A stretch of DNA of 64,000 bases. Source: Mycobacterium parmense (GTDB taxonomy: Bacteria; Actinomycetota; Actinomycetes; Mycobacteriales; Mycobacteriaceae). The stretch spans positions 434,001 to 498,000 of the forward strand of contig NZ_AP022614.1 in assembly GCF_010730575.1 (NCBI RefSeq), given 5' to 3'. Below, piece after piece: positions 1 to 8,760 of this stretch (position 1 is the first letter of the stretch; every line of letters starts with the position of its first letter). The translations under genes and the position numbers were made by a program. Under the pieces are notes generated by a model. The model was not told the DNA's origin. It was given only the letters and a program-made list of their open reading frames with translations, and ran no database searches.

Positions 1-360
1 GGAGTAGCGGAACATCCCTTCGATTCCTGCCGGTGTATTGATCATCAGGAGATCTGCTTTCTTCGACGTGATGCGATAGCCGTGCGGAATGTTCTTGGGT
101 AAGAACACAATCCCGCCTTCAGCCAACTCCGTCTCCTGGTCGTCGACCCAGACCAGAGCTGTTCCCTTGATCAACATGAACACTTCGTCTTCCCGAGTGT
201 GCTTGTGGTACGGCGGGGCTTCGCCCTCGCTCACATCGAAGCGTCCGATCATCAACTGCCCGGCGGTGGCCTTGCCGTCGAGCAAGATTGCCAGTGTGCC
301 GCCGTCGAGCCATTCCAGTTGTTGCTGCTGCTCCGGTTGCGCCAGGTACGCCATGCTCAT
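1..360 (-). CDS. Cupin-domain protein, 3' end cut by window edge
   Basis: The frame starts at an ATG at 360 and is still open at base 1, giving 120 visible residues that begin MSMAYLAQPEQ. The cupin metal-binding motif is visible around residues 50-68: P-P-Y-H-K-H, then T-R-E-D-E, then V-F-M-L-I-K-G, matching G(X)5HXH(X)3-4E(X)6G. A later N-I-P-H-G segment fits the second cupin motif. Such proteins are small beta-barrels that act as metal enzymes or ligand sensors. Nothing here indicates the substrate. It lies about 50 bp upstream of the end of bcp on the same strand. Confidence 0.8.
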   Translation of the reverse strand, partial: MSMAYLAQPEQQQQLEWLDGGTLAILLDGKATAGQLMIGRFDVSEGEAPPYHKHTREDEVFMLIKGTALVWVDDQETELAEGGIVFLPKNIPHGYRITSKKADLLMINTPAGIEGMFRYS

Positions 361-412
361 GAGGCATCCCGTTTCGTCGTCGATGCTGTAGGTGCACCGG
401 CCGTAACCGTTG

Positions 413-904
413 TCACTCCGTGGCCGTCGACGCCTGGGCGATGATCTGCGTGATCTTTGCTGCTGTGCTCGCGGCCTTCACGTTGTACTGCGCCGTCTCG
501 ATCTTGCCTTTTTCGTCGACCACGAACGTGGACCGGATGACGCCCTGCACGGTCTTGCCGTACATCTGCTTCTCGCCGTACGCACCCCACGCCGTCAGCA
601 CCTTGCGGTCCGGGTCGGAGAGCAGCGGGAACGTCAGCTTCTCCGCGTCGCGGAATTTGGCGAGCTTCTCCGGTTTGTCGGGCGAGATGCCGACGACGTC
701 GAGGCCGGCGTCGTTGAGGTCGCGCAGATTGTCGCGGAAGGCGCACGCCTGCTTGGTGCAGCCCGGCGTCGAGGCGGCCGGGTAGAAGTAGACGATCACC
801 CTGCGGCCCTTGAAGTCGGCGAGCGACACCTTGTTGCCGTCGGCGTCGGGCAGGCTGAAGGCGGGCGCTTTGTCCCCCGGCGCCAGCCGTGTGGTTTCGT
901 TCAA
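413..904 (-). CDS. bcp: Thiol peroxidase/peroxiredoxin, Bcp type
   Basis: A 163-residue AhpC/TSA-fold peroxiredoxin that would reduce hydrogen and organic peroxides in the cytoplasm. The peroxidatic Cys sits in the motif S-T-P-G-C-T and a second Cys follows five residues later (K-Q-A-C), as in atypical two-Cys Bcp proteins. G-D-K-A-P-A-F-S-L-P near the N-terminus is the usual family opening. The start is a TTG, preceded by GGGAG; no in-frame ATG fits, and the N-terminus L-N-E-T-T-R-L aligns with the known mycobacterial Bcp start. Its divergent neighbour, the DUF3618 gene, is also its neighbour in M. tuberculosis (Rv2521/Rv2520c) as I recall. Confidence 0.93.
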   Translation of the reverse strand: MNETTRLAPGDKAPAFSLPDADGNKVSLADFKGRRVIVYFYPAASTPGCTKQACAFRDNLRDLNDAGLDVVGISPDKPEKLAKFRDAEKLTFPLLSDPDRKVLTAWGAYGEKQMYGKTVQGVIRSTFVVDEKGKIETAQYNVKAASTAAKITQIIAQASTATE

Positions 905-1008
905 CGATCTCCCTTTCCATTCACCGGGGCGTCGGGTGCAGCGCCAGCTGATCTAGGGTAGTTCGGGCAGTGCTTCAGCCGGAAGCGGGCGACTTGGAGG
1001 ACAGAGAC

Positions 1009-1236
1009 GTGGCGGATCGGGACCCTGAGACCATCAAGCAGGAGATCGACCAAGCCCGCGACCAGCTGGCCGCCACCGTCGACTCGCTCGCCGAACGCGC
1101 CAATCCTCGCCGCCTGGCCGACGATCTCAAGGCCCGCGCCGTCGAATTCGTGAAGAAGCCGGTCGTGATCGTGTCGCTCGTAGGGATCTCGTCGGTGGTC
1201 GCCGTCGTGGTGGTCCGCAGGATCAGGGATCGCTGA
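1009..1236 (+). CDS. DUF3618 small membrane protein
   Basis: A 75-residue protein starting at GTG 1009, chosen because GGAGG at 996-1000 lies eight bases upstream; the longer frame from 970 lacks such a site. It opens with D-P-E-T-I-K-Q-E-I-D-Q-A-R-D-Q-L, the DUF3618 signature, in an amphipathic helix. It ends with one hydrophobic helix (V-V-I-V-S-L-V-G-I...V-V-V-V) followed by basic residues. The predicted topology is a cytoplasmic coiled-coil-like segment with a C-terminal membrane anchor. The length matches the M. tuberculosis homologue next to bcp. The function is unknown. Confidence 0.85.
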   Translation: MADRDPETIKQEIDQARDQLAATVDSLAERANPRRLADDLKARAVEFVKKPVVIVSLVGISSVVAVVVVRRIRDR

Positions 1237-1397
1237 CGCCCGCACTGTCTGCGAGGTCGCAGGAGGAACCGCTCGCGTGCGCCCAAGGGCGTGATCGCGA
1301 GATGAAAGCGGGCTTTTCTACCTGAAAAGCAGAAAATAAATGCGATAAGGCCGCGGTGGCGATAATGTTCCTTTCGGGGTGTGAAAGGACGTCGAAT

Positions 1398-2201
1398 ATG
1401 TCTTTCGTGATCGCACTGCCGGAGATGGTGACGTCGGCCGCGTCGGATCTGGCCGGTATCGGATCGAGAATCGCCCAGGCGAATGCGGCCGCGGCCCCCC
1501 CGACCACAGGGGTGCTGCCCGCCGCCCGGGATGAGGTGTCGGCGGCGGTCGCGTCGCTGTTCTCCGGTCAGGCGCAGGAATTCCAGGCGTTGAGCACCCA
1601 GGCGGCGACCTTTCATCAACAGTTCGTTCAGCGGATGAATGGTGCCGCGGCGCAATACGCCGACGCCGAGGCCGCCGGCGTGGCGGCAATGACGGTACCC
1701 AACATCGGCTATGGGAACACCGGAACCAGCAATGTCGGCTTTTTCAATACCGGCAGCAACAACTTCGGCATCGGCAATACCGGCGACTTCAACGCCGGCT
1801 TGTTCAACACCGGGAGCTGGAACTTCGGCATCGCTAATTTCAGTCCCAACAATCTGAACCCGAACTTCAGCATCTTCAACAACCCGCCGATCACCGCCCT
1901 CGGCGGCGTCGGCATCGGCAACACCGGCATCAACAATGTCGGCTTCGGCAACTTCGGGAACAACAATCAGGGATTGCCCTTGCCGCTGCTCGCGGGCTTC
2001 TTTGGCGTGGGCAACACCGGCAGCTTCAACAGCGGCTTGTTCAACGTCGGCTTCAACAACACCGGGATCGGCAACGTCGGTAGCGTCCTCTACGGCATCG
2101 GACTCAGCGGTCATAACCAATTCGGCATCGGCCCGCTGAGCGTCCCCTATCCGTTCCCTCCGCTTCCGTTCGGCATCCCCTACACTCTCGGCCTTTCGTA
2201 G
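1398..2201 (+). CDS. PE family protein with MPTR-like pentapeptide repeats
   Basis: A 267-residue protein starting at ATG 1398 (M-S-F-V-I-A-L-P-E-M), with a GAAAGGA site upstream. Residues 1-95 form a classical PE domain, with Pro-Glu at positions 8-9 and the type VII secretion signal Y-A-D-A-E (YxxxE). After about residue 100 come asparagine/glycine repeats of the N-x-G-x-G-N-x-G type (for example N-T-G-S-N-N-F-G-I-G-N-T-G), running to about residue 245. Repeats of this kind are typical of PPE-MPTR proteins, whereas PE proteins normally carry PGRS repeats or unrelated tails. It is probably exported by an ESX system, most likely ESX-5. No PPE partner is adjacent; a second PE gene follows. Confidence 0.9.
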   Translation: MSFVIALPEMVTSAASDLAGIGSRIAQANAAAAPPTTGVLPAARDEVSAAVASLFSGQAQEFQALSTQAATFHQQFVQRMNGAAAQYADAEAAGVAAMTVPNIGYGNTGTSNVGFFNTGSNNFGIGNTGDFNAGLFNTGSWNFGIANFSPNNLNPNFSIFNNPPITALGGVGIGNTGINNVGFGNFGNNNQGLPLPLLAGFFGVGNTGSFNSGLFNVGFNNTGIGNVGSVLYGIGLSGHNQFGIGPLSVPYPFPPLPFGIPYTLGLS

Positions 2202-2356
2202 CTGCGGCGACGACGGTAATGCCCGGCAGGTGACCCATCCTGCCCGGACACGTCGCGGTGGCCCGTCACCTCTTGAAAACAGCCGTTTTCGGGTATAGTC
2301 CCGAATTTCGGGGGCTCAACCGATGGTCATCGGGATGACCAGATGGGAGGCCGAGT

Positions 2357-2866
2357 ATGTCGAGTGTCATGGCGGCGCCGGAGGTGATCGCCGCGGCGGC
2401 AACGGATGTGGCGGCTGTTGCGTCGACGGTCAACGCGGCCCACCTGGCGGCAGTAGCTCCAACGGTCGCGTTGACACCGGCCGCCGGGGACGAAGTGTCG
2501 GGCAGTGTGGCCCAACTGTTCTCCCAGTTCGGCCGAAGTTATCAGGCGTTGGCCGGTGAGATCGCCGCCTTTCAAGAGCAGTTCGTGCACACGTTGACGA
2601 CTAGCGCCGGTTCATACGCGTCCGCCGAGGGCACCAACGTCGGATCCCTGGTCGCGGGGCTTCACCTGCCCGCAAGCCTGCCCGCAAGCCCGCCTGCGGC
2701 GGCCTTTCCGACGTTCAATTGGGTCGCGGCGCTGGACGCAGCGGTCGGCAATTGGGATGCCATCTACCCTTACCTGGTATTTTTCGGCGGCGCTCTCGCC
2801 TTCTCGATCCAGGCCTTCATCTACTCCGTGAACGCTCTTTTGCATCTGGCGGTACTTTTCGACTGA
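2357..2866 (+). CDS. PE family protein with hydrophobic C-terminal tail
   Basis: A 169-residue protein. The ATG at 2357 is preceded by GGAGG at 2346-2350. The PE domain (M-S-S-V-M-A-A-P-E-V) covers roughly residues 1-95 and ends with the ESX signal Y-A-S-A-E (YxxxE). The remaining ~70 residues have a Leu/Pro/Ala-rich linker and a hydrophobic segment (Y-L-V-F-F-G-G-A-L-A-F-S-I-Q-A-F-I-Y). Such a segment could be a membrane helix or mediate insertion into the mycomembrane after secretion. It sits in tandem with the preceding PE gene. Its role is unknown. Confidence 0.9.
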   Translation: MSSVMAAPEVIAAAATDVAAVASTVNAAHLAAVAPTVALTPAAGDEVSGSVAQLFSQFGRSYQALAGEIAAFQEQFVHTLTTSAGSYASAEGTNVGSLVAGLHLPASLPASPPAAAFPTFNWVAALDAAVGNWDAIYPYLVFFGGALAFSIQAFIYSVNALLHLAVLFD

Positions 2867-2962
2867 CCGAACGCGTCGCCGCCGAGGTGTTCGCGCATGG
2901 CGGCGTGCGTGCCACGTCGGCCGGGCGCCCGAACCGTTACGTCCACCCGGCGGGGGCGCGAA

Positions 2963-3181
2963 TTATCGCGCCGCTTTGGCGGCTTCGCGCCGAGCCTTCT
3001 CTTTCACGTGTCTCGAGCAACAATGCCCCATTTCGCAATGGTATCGGTCACTGCAGTCATGTGAACAATAAACTGACGCGTCCGGAAGCCAGTCGGGATC
3101 GGACAGGTCGCGCCGTCGGTCGTTCGGGTCAAACGTGTGGCCGCAATGCACGCAGGTCCTGACCTTGGTCTTGGTCGCCAT
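2963..3181 (-). CDS. Small Cys/His-rich probable zinc-binding protein
   Basis: A 72-residue basic protein (M-A-T-K-T-K-V-R-T-C-V-H-C-G-H). It carries a C-x2-C pair near the N-terminus and a cluster of further Cys/His residues (Y-C-S-H-D-C-S-D-R-Y-H-C-E-M-G-H-C-C). This is enough for one or two zinc ribbons, and the tail is Lys/Arg/Ala rich. A start seven codons upstream (3202) is also possible. Small proteins like this often bind nucleic acid or act as zinc-dependent adaptors, but the partner cannot be read from the sequence. It is convergent with the PE gene upstream and I do not recognise it further. Confidence 0.7.
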   Translation of the reverse strand: MATKTKVRTCVHCGHTFDPNDRRRDLSDPDWLPDASVYCSHDCSDRYHCEMGHCCSRHVKEKARREAAKAAR

Positions 3182-3753
3182 AGCGGTAAGGGTACGCGCC
3201 ACGGCTCTAAATCGGTGCCCCTCTTGAGGTCAATTCCGAACAATCGACGCCACGCCAAATCTGTGGCGTGTAATTCGCATTAACAGTGCGGGCCAGCGAA
3301 TTGATTACCTGCCCAAACTAACTCCGGCCCCGTCCGCAATTCTCGCTGTCCCTGCGATTCGCCACCGGGGCACGGCATCGCACTGACGTGAACGGGCGAT
3401 AAGCCAGGGGGAAAGAAATCGACCCATCGTGGTGGGATCACCGGTGGCGCAGGAAGTTTGCGTGTCTGTGGACTCAACAGCCCTCTCCGACTGACGATCC
3501 CGGGCAACACAGTCGTTCGCGTGCCCCCTCGAACGCCACTCGAGCAGGTGTGCGCGCGAGGAGTGCGCCCCGGCTTTCCGTAGTTGCCAGCAAACCGATC
3601 ACCTGTGCGACGACGGGCGGCGGGGCTCCGGCGCGCCGCTGGCGCGGAGGCTCGGCGCGGGAATGAACGCGGAACTGATGGCGTTGGGCTTGCGGTGTCG
3701 TATGCGACGAAATGCCTTAGCATCAGGCCGTTGAGCATTCCTGATCGGGGGAA
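3182..3753. other. Intergenic region, no convincing gene
   Basis: About 570 bp between the small zinc-binding gene and mmpS. The longest open frame (minus strand, 3280-3738) is Arg/Pro/Ser-rich, lacks a ribosome site and matches nothing I know. It probably contains the promoter of the mmpS/mmpL operon, but no clear motif stands out. Confidence 0.5.
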
Positions 3754-4182
3754 ATGGTGCTGACGCTTCTCAAGCGGGCATGGGTTCCGCTTGTCGTGGT
3801 GATCGCAATGATCATCGGCGGCGTGGCAGTGGACCGGCTCAGCGGCGTCTTCCCGGGGCCCGGCCTACCCAAGCCCGATCCCCGCGACGCGACCCCGCCG
3901 TACGCGGCCAAGACCGCCATCTACGAAATCCTGGGCCCGCCCGGGACGACCGGCGTCGTGAACTGGATGGACGCCGAGGCGCAACCGCAGAAGGCCAACT
4001 TCACCACGTTGCCGTGGTCGCAGACGATTGTCGCCGAGATGCCCGGCATCTTCGCCTACGTGGTCGCCCAAGGTGACAGCCCCTCCATCGGCTGCCGGAT
4101 AACCGTCGACGGCAAATTGGTCGACCAACAACAGGTGGACGGCCGCGACGCCCAGGTCTCCTGCTTGGACAAGTCCGCATGA
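3754..4182 (+). CDS. MmpS family membrane protein
   Basis: A 142-residue accessory protein for the adjacent MmpL transporter. An N-terminal membrane helix (R-A-W-V-P-L-V-V-V-I-A-M-I-I-G-G) is followed by an extracytoplasmic beta-sandwich. The typical MmpS features are present: the region around Y-E-I-L-G-P-P-G-T-T, the L-P-W-S motif, and the ending C-R-I-T-V-D-G-K...C. The two cysteines probably form a disulfide. MmpS proteins help MmpL pumps export lipids or siderophores. The stop overlaps the mmpL start by 4 bp (ATGA), so the two are translationally coupled. The cargo cannot be inferred from sequence alone. Confidence 0.93.
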   Translation: MVLTLLKRAWVPLVVVIAMIIGGVAVDRLSGVFPGPGLPKPDPRDATPPYAAKTAIYEILGPPGTTGVVNWMDAEAQPQKANFTTLPWSQTIVAEMPGIFAYVVAQGDSPSIGCRITVDGKLVDQQQVDGRDAQVSCLDKSA

Positions 4183-7115
4183 CGGACAACACGAGCGACA
4201 CGGACGAGATCCCCGTCGCGCAGAGCGCCGAAGTAGAGAAGAGGCCGCGACTGGCCCGCACCATCCGGATCCTGGCGCTGCCGATCGTCGTGTTCTGGGT
4301 GCTGTTCGCGGTCGGCGTCAACGTTTTCGTCCCACAGCTGGAGAAGGTTGCCGACGAGGTCTCGGTGCCGCTGTCGCCGTCCGACGCGCCTTCGGTCACC
4401 GGGATGAAGCACATCGGGGAGAAATTCAAGGAGTACGACTCAGACAACCTCGTCCTGGTGACCCTGGTCGGCGACAAGCCCCTCGGTCCGGACGCGCACA
4501 AGTACTACGACGAGCTGGTCGCCAAGCTGCAGCAGGACCACAAACACGTTGAGCACGCGCTGAATTTCTGGGGGCAGCGGTTCACGGCCTCGGGTGTCGA
4601 GAGCTACGACCACAAGGCCGCCTACGTCCAGGTCAACCTGCGCGGCGACCAGGGTGGTGCCGTGGGTGACGAGTCGGTTACGGCGGTGCGAAAAATCGTC
4701 GCGGACACGAAGCCGCCGGCGGGGGTGAAGGCCTACGTCGCGGGTCAGGGAGCCCTGACCGCCGACGTGATCGTGGTCGGTGACAAGAGCCTGGCCAAGA
4801 TCACGATCATCACGGTCATCGTCATCGCGGTCATGCTGATGTTCGTTTACCGGTCCATCGGCACTGTGCTGCTGACCATGGTGATCCTCTTCGTGGGACT
4901 CGCGGCTGGCCGCGGCGTGGTTTCGCTGCTGGGCGAAATCGGCATCATGGGGTTGTCGACCTTCGCCGTGAACCTGCTGACCTCACTCGCGATCGCGGCG
5001 GGCACCGATTACGCGATCTTCATGGTCGGCCGATACCAGGAGGGCCGTGAACGGGGCCTGGACCGTGAAGCGGCCTACTACGACACCTTCGCCGGGGTCA
5101 GCAAGGTGGTGCTGGGCTCGGGCTTGACGATCGTCGGTGCGCTGGCCTGTCTGAAGTTCACTCGGCTGCCCTACTTCAGCTCGCTGGCGTTTCCGTGCGC
5201 TGTGGGTCTGCTGGTGGTGGTGGCCGCTGGTGTGACCCTGACGCCGGCGCTGATCGCATTCGCAAGCGGCTTCGGCCTTTTCGACCCGAAGCGGAAATTC
5301 AACTACACGCGGTGGCGCCGCCTGGCGACGGCCATCGTGCGGTGGCCGGCCCCCATCGGGGCCACCGCCATCATCCTCGCGATCGTCGGTGCTCTGGGGT
5401 TGATGGGCTTCACCCCGCGCTACAACGACCTGTACTACCTGCCGAAGAGCGCGTCCTCCGTCCAGGCGTACGACGCGGCGGACCAGCACTTCACGCAGGC
5501 GCGGTTGAACCCCGACCTGCTGATGGTCGAATCGGACCACGATCTGCGCAATCCGACCGACATGCTGGTCCTGGACAAGATTGCCGGGGCCATCTTCCGG
5601 GTGCCCGGAATCGAACGGGTGCAGAGCATCACGAGACCCCTCGGGCCGCCGATTCAAGATGGCTCAGTTCCGTTCCAGCTCAGTGTGCAAACCGCGCCGA
5701 TCCGCGACAACCTGAACTACCTGAAGGACCGCATAGCCGACATCAAGAAGATCAGCGGTTACCTCGACACCCAGATCGCTCTCCTGGAGCGCCAGTACAA
5801 GGTGACCCAGGATCTAGCGAACGCCGCGGAAGACAGCTCGAAAACCACGGGGGAGACGGCGGCCATCACGGACGAAATCCGGGACCACATCGCGGATTTC
5901 GACGACTTCTGGAGACCGATTCGCAGTTACTTCTACTGGGAGAAGCATTGCTACGACATCCCGATCTGCTGGTCGCTACGCTCGCTCTTCGATGCGCTGG
6001 ACGGGTTCGACAAACTGGCCGAGAAGTTCCACAGCCTGACTAATGACCTCGGCAACACGGCCAAGGCGACGCGCGAACTGCTGGCGATCATTCCCGAGAA
6101 CATCGCTGTCTCGAAGTCGATCCGGGATACGACGCTGACCATCTACAGCACGTTCGAGAGCGTGATCGACCAGTTCGATCGGTTGACCGATACGAACGCC
6201 GTGATGGGTAAGTCCTTCAACGACTCTCAGATCGAGAGCCTGTTCTACCTGCCGCCCGAGATCTTCCAGAACCCGGACTTCCAACTGGGGTTGAGCTTGA
6301 TGGTGTCGCCGGACGGCAGGGCCGCTCGCTTCATCATCACCCACAATGTGGATCCGGCGACGACCAAGGGAATCGCGTCGGTCGACCAAGAGCGCCAAGC
6401 GGCCAAGGAGGCGCTGAAACTCACCTCGCTGCAGAACGCCGACATCTATCTCGGCGGTACGGCCGCAACGTTTTACGACATCGCCAACGGCGCCCGGTAC
6501 GACCTGATGATCGCCGGGGTGGCCTCGATCGTGCTCATCTTCATCATCATGGTGATCGTCACGCGGGCCCTGGTGGCCGCGGGCGTGATCGTCGGCACGA
6601 TCGTGATGTCGCTGGGGGCCGCGTTCGGGTTCTCGACACTGATCTGGCAGCACCTCCTTCACTTCCAATTGCACTGGGTGGCAACTGAATTCGCGCTGAT
6701 CGTGCTCTTGGCGGTGGGGTCGGATTACAACCTGATGCTGGTGTCGCGGATCGAGGAAGAGATCGGGGCCGGCCTGAAAACGGGGCTCATCCGCGGGATG
6801 GGTGTCACGGGCCCGGTGGTGACCGCGGCCGGTCTCGTGTTCGCCGTCACCATGGCCACGATGATCACCAGCGATCTGCGGGCAATCGGCCAGTTCGGCA
6901 CAACGATCGGGCTCGGCCTGCTGTTCGACACCTTCGTCGTGCGATCGCTCATCACGCCGTCGATCATGACGGTGATGGGACGCTGGTTCTGGTGGCCGAA
7001 GCGGGTGCGGATCCGCCCGGCCAGCCAGATGCTCCGCTCCGTCGGGCCGCGCCCCCTGGTGCGTGCGCTGCTCTACCAGCCGCGGCACGCGACCCCGGCC
7101 GAACCGCGGACGTAG
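4179..7115 (+). CDS. MmpL family RND lipid transporter
   Basis: A 978-residue RND-superfamily exporter of the inner membrane. It has a helix near residues 28-48, a periplasmic porter domain, six helices, a second large porter domain (roughly 420-760) and five final helices. Both proton-relay Asp-Tyr pairs are present: G-T-D-Y-A-I-F in the first half and G-S-D-Y-N-L-M in the second. The second porter loop contains a Cys-rich stretch (K-H-C-Y-D-I-P-I-C-W) typical of MmpL proteins. There is no long cytoplasmic C-terminal domain of the MmpL3 type. It forms an operon with the overlapping mmpS. The substrate is probably a lipid or lipopeptide, unknown. Confidence 0.95.
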   Translation: MTDNTSDTDEIPVAQSAEVEKRPRLARTIRILALPIVVFWVLFAVGVNVFVPQLEKVADEVSVPLSPSDAPSVTGMKHIGEKFKEYDSDNLVLVTLVGDKPLGPDAHKYYDELVAKLQQDHKHVEHALNFWGQRFTASGVESYDHKAAYVQVNLRGDQGGAVGDESVTAVRKIVADTKPPAGVKAYVAGQGALTADVIVVGDKSLAKITIITVIVIAVMLMFVYRSIGTVLLTMVILFVGLAAGRGVVSLLGEIGIMGLSTFAVNLLTSLAIAAGTDYAIFMVGRYQEGRERGLDREAAYYDTFAGVSKVVLGSGLTIVGALACLKFTRLPYFSSLAFPCAVGLLVVVAAGVTLTPALIAFASGFGLFDPKRKFNYTRWRRLATAIVRWPAPIGATAIILAIVGALGLMGFTPRYNDLYYLPKSASSVQAYDAADQHFTQARLNPDLLMVESDHDLRNPTDMLVLDKIAGAIFRVPGIERVQSITRPLGPPIQDGSVPFQLSVQTAPIRDNLNYLKDRIADIKKISGYLDTQIALLERQYKVTQDLANAAEDSSKTTGETAAITDEIRDHIADFDDFWRPIRSYFYWEKHCYDIPICWSLRSLFDALDGFDKLAEKFHSLTNDLGNTAKATRELLAIIPENIAVSKSIRDTTLTIYSTFESVIDQFDRLTDTNAVMGKSFNDSQIESLFYLPPEIFQNPDFQLGLSLMVSPDGRAARFIITHNVDPATTKGIASVDQERQAAKEALKLTSLQNADIYLGGTAATFYDIANGARYDLMIAGVASIVLIFIIMVIVTRALVAAGVIVGTIVMSLGAAFGFSTLIWQHLLHFQLHWVATEFALIVLLAVGSDYNLMLVSRIEEEIGAGLKTGLIRGMGVTGPVVTAAGLVFAVTMATMITSDLRAIGQFGTTIGLGLLFDTFVVRSLITPSIMTVMGRWFWWPKRVRIRPASQMLRSVGPRPLVRALLYQPRHATPAEPRT

Positions 7116-7131
7116 CCCTGCGCTTGTTCGA

Positions 7132-7174
7132 GTGCGCCGTCAGGGTTTCGAACCCCGGACCCGCTGATTAAGAG
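7132..7174 (-). repeat. Truncated tRNA-Lys(CTT) 3' half, candidate att site
   Basis: These 43 bases are identical, in the same orientation, to 8408-8450, the 3' half of the intact tRNA-Lys from the anticodon loop to just past the acceptor end. Identity stops exactly at the anticodon loop. This is what is expected where an integrative element recombined with a tRNA 3' end. The enclosed interval is 7175-8407. Confidence 0.8.
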
Positions 7175-7289
7175 CGGGCGGTTTTGGTTGCTTCCCGCCG
7201 GGTCCGGTCGTATGTCGTACCGGTCGGGGCCGCGTCCCGCGAGAGTTGGCAAAACATGCGGCGTCGTTGTTGGTGCGCGCCGAGGCTTT

Positions 7290-7778
7290 TTAGTCGGGAT
7301 ACCGGATCGCCACCAGCTCGACCTGCTGTGGTCCCTGCGGCGTCTCGAATGTCACAACGTCCCCTGGCCGGTGGCCTGCCAGGGCGAGCCCCATCGGGCT
7401 GTCCGGCGCCAACGTGTGCTCGTCCACGACCGGCACGTCTCCGACGATCGCGACCACCCGCAGGTGAACGAGCTCCTGATCCGGGAAGCGCAGCGTCACC
7501 TCGGTGCCGTCCGGAAGCGCGCCCGGCACCTCGGACTCGGGTCGCCCACCGTGCAGATGCCAGTTGATTTCGGCGATCCGGTCGTCGATCGCGGTCAGTT
7601 CGTCGGCGAGGCCGATCTGGTCCGCCGCATCGGCGTCGACCAGGTCGCCGGCCGTATCCCGGATGCTGTCGAGGTCGGCCGCCACGCGTTCGCGCCGCCG
7701 CTTCAGTTTGTCCAGCTCGGCCTCGAGAAGGGCGAGCTCATCCGGCGTCAGCATTGCCGCCCGGCTGTGCTTGCTCAC
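7290..7778 (-). CDS. GreA/GreB-type RNA polymerase secondary-channel factor
   Basis: A 162-residue Gre-family protein. Residues 10-80 form an N-terminal helical hairpin (L-T-P-D-E-L-A-L-L-E-A-E-L-D-K-L...), and the C-terminal FKBP-like domain carries the family motif around S-P-M-G-L-A-L-A-G-H-R-P-G-D-V-V. At the hairpin tip, GreA has G-D-L-S-E-N; this protein has G-D-L-V-D-A, so one acidic residue is kept and the Glu is replaced by Asp. It resembles M. tuberculosis Rv3788, which I recall as an inhibitor-like homologue rather than a cleavage factor. The start overlaps the stop of the upstream gene by 4 bp. It lies between duplicated tRNA-Lys segments. Confidence 0.85.
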   Translation of the reverse strand: MSKHSRAAMLTPDELALLEAELDKLKRRRERVAADLDSIRDTAGDLVDADAADQIGLADELTAIDDRIAEINWHLHGGRPESEVPGALPDGTEVTLRFPDQELVHLRVVAIVGDVPVVDEHTLAPDSPMGLALAGHRPGDVVTFETPQGPQQVELVAIRYPD

Positions 7779-8176
7779 GACTGCGCGCCCGCGATCGACC
7801 CCGGGCGGCGGATGGTGTCGCGCCGCAGCTGACGGTTGCTCTTGGGTTCGCGCTCCGTCTTGTGCCGATCGATCTGAGTGATCAGATCCCTCTTGGCTTC
7901 GGCGAGAGCCCGCATGAGATCCCGGTCGTATCCAACCGCCACGAGCGGCGGGCAGCCCGGCAGAAACGCGCGGAGCGTTACGCGCTGCTCTTTACCGCCG
8001 CGCTCGCGCACGGACACGTCGACTTCGACCTCGCTCGGGTCCCAACTGGCCAGGTGCGGAACCAGCGCGGACAGCTCTTCGAGGACCTGCTCGCGTTCCT
8101 GTTCCTTGAACCCGGCGCCCAGACGAAACGAGCGCTGATCGAGACGGTCCCGCCGCGCGTTGTCGGTGCTACTCAT
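7775..8176 (-). CDS. Short HPF/RaiA-like ribosome-associated protein
   Basis: A 133-residue basic protein (start at ATG 8176; an in-frame ATG at 8188 is also possible). The pattern V-E-V-D-V-S-V-R-E-R (strand), R-V-T-L-R-A-F-L-P (strand), then a long helix ending Q-I-D-R-H-K, resembles the S30AE fold of ribosome hibernation factors. It lacks the C-terminal dimerisation domain of long HPFs and ends in an Arg-rich tail. The likely role is binding the 30S decoding centre under stress; this is an inference from fold pattern. It is translationally coupled to the downstream Gre-type factor, so the pair could act together on transcription and translation. Confidence 0.6.
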   Translation of the reverse strand: MSSTDNARRDRLDQRSFRLGAGFKEQEREQVLEELSALVPHLASWDPSEVEVDVSVRERGGKEQRVTLRAFLPGCPPLVAVGYDRDLMRALAEAKRDLITQIDRHKTEREPKSNRQLRRDTIRRPGSIAGAQS

Positions 8177-8408
8177 GCCTATGAGCATTAGGCACAAACG
8201 ACGTGGACCGCTTCCCCTACTCAGGCCCGATTCCAGGGTGGATCGTGGGCCTGCGAGGACATGGCATCGAACCGGTTTGCTGTGGCGGCGTGGCGCCCGC
8301 GGCGTGGAGGCCTGGTGGACGATTTTCGGCTCCACGGCGGAGAAATCCGGCTGTTTTCGGCCCGAGCCGTCTGGCAGGAATATCGCTTGAGCTGCGGCAA
8401 TGTTTTTG

Positions 8409-8481
<73 letters not shown>

Positions 8482-8598
8482 TAGGACGGCCAAGACCGCG
8501 GTAGCGACAATAACAGGCGTCCCGCCGCTGAGCGAAATCCCAGACTCTTCGAGGATAGCCGTCGGTCGGCTCGGGCGAGCCGGACTGGCCCCGCCGGG

Positions 8599-8760
8599 AT
8601 GGCCGCGCTGGCGCTGGCCGCCGTGGTGATGGCGGTGGCGACCCTCAAGCTGGCGCGGCTCGACGCCGTTTCGACTCGCGAGATGGTCGACGCCGAAGTC
8701 GCCAGACCCGCTCGACCGGACGACGCAGCCGTCCTCGAGTCGCCGCAGGAGGGCAGCTGA
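8599..8760 (+). CDS. Possible small membrane protein (53 aa)
   Basis: The open frame runs from ATG 8599 to TGA 8758-8760. It encodes an N-terminal hydrophobic helix (M-A-A-L-A-L-A-A-V-V-M-A-V-A) followed by a charged tail of about 35 residues. Codon use resembles its neighbours (GC at third positions). There is no strong ribosome site, and no other ATG, GTG or TTG is in frame upstream. I do not recognise it, so it stays a tentative call. Confidence 0.35.
   Translation: MAALALAAVVMAVATLKLARLDAVSTREMVDAEVARPARPDDAAVLESPQEGS

Noticed and set aside
2221..2250. Stem-loop after the first PE gene as a terminator
   Set aside because: The arms (CCGGCAGG and CCTGCCCGG) pair only with a bulge and there is no T run. 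It is too weak to call.
3280..3738. Minus-strand 152-codon ORF upstream of mmpS
   Set aside because: Its composition is Arg/Pro/Ser-rich, with no ribosome site; it is typical of antisense open frames in high-GC DNA.
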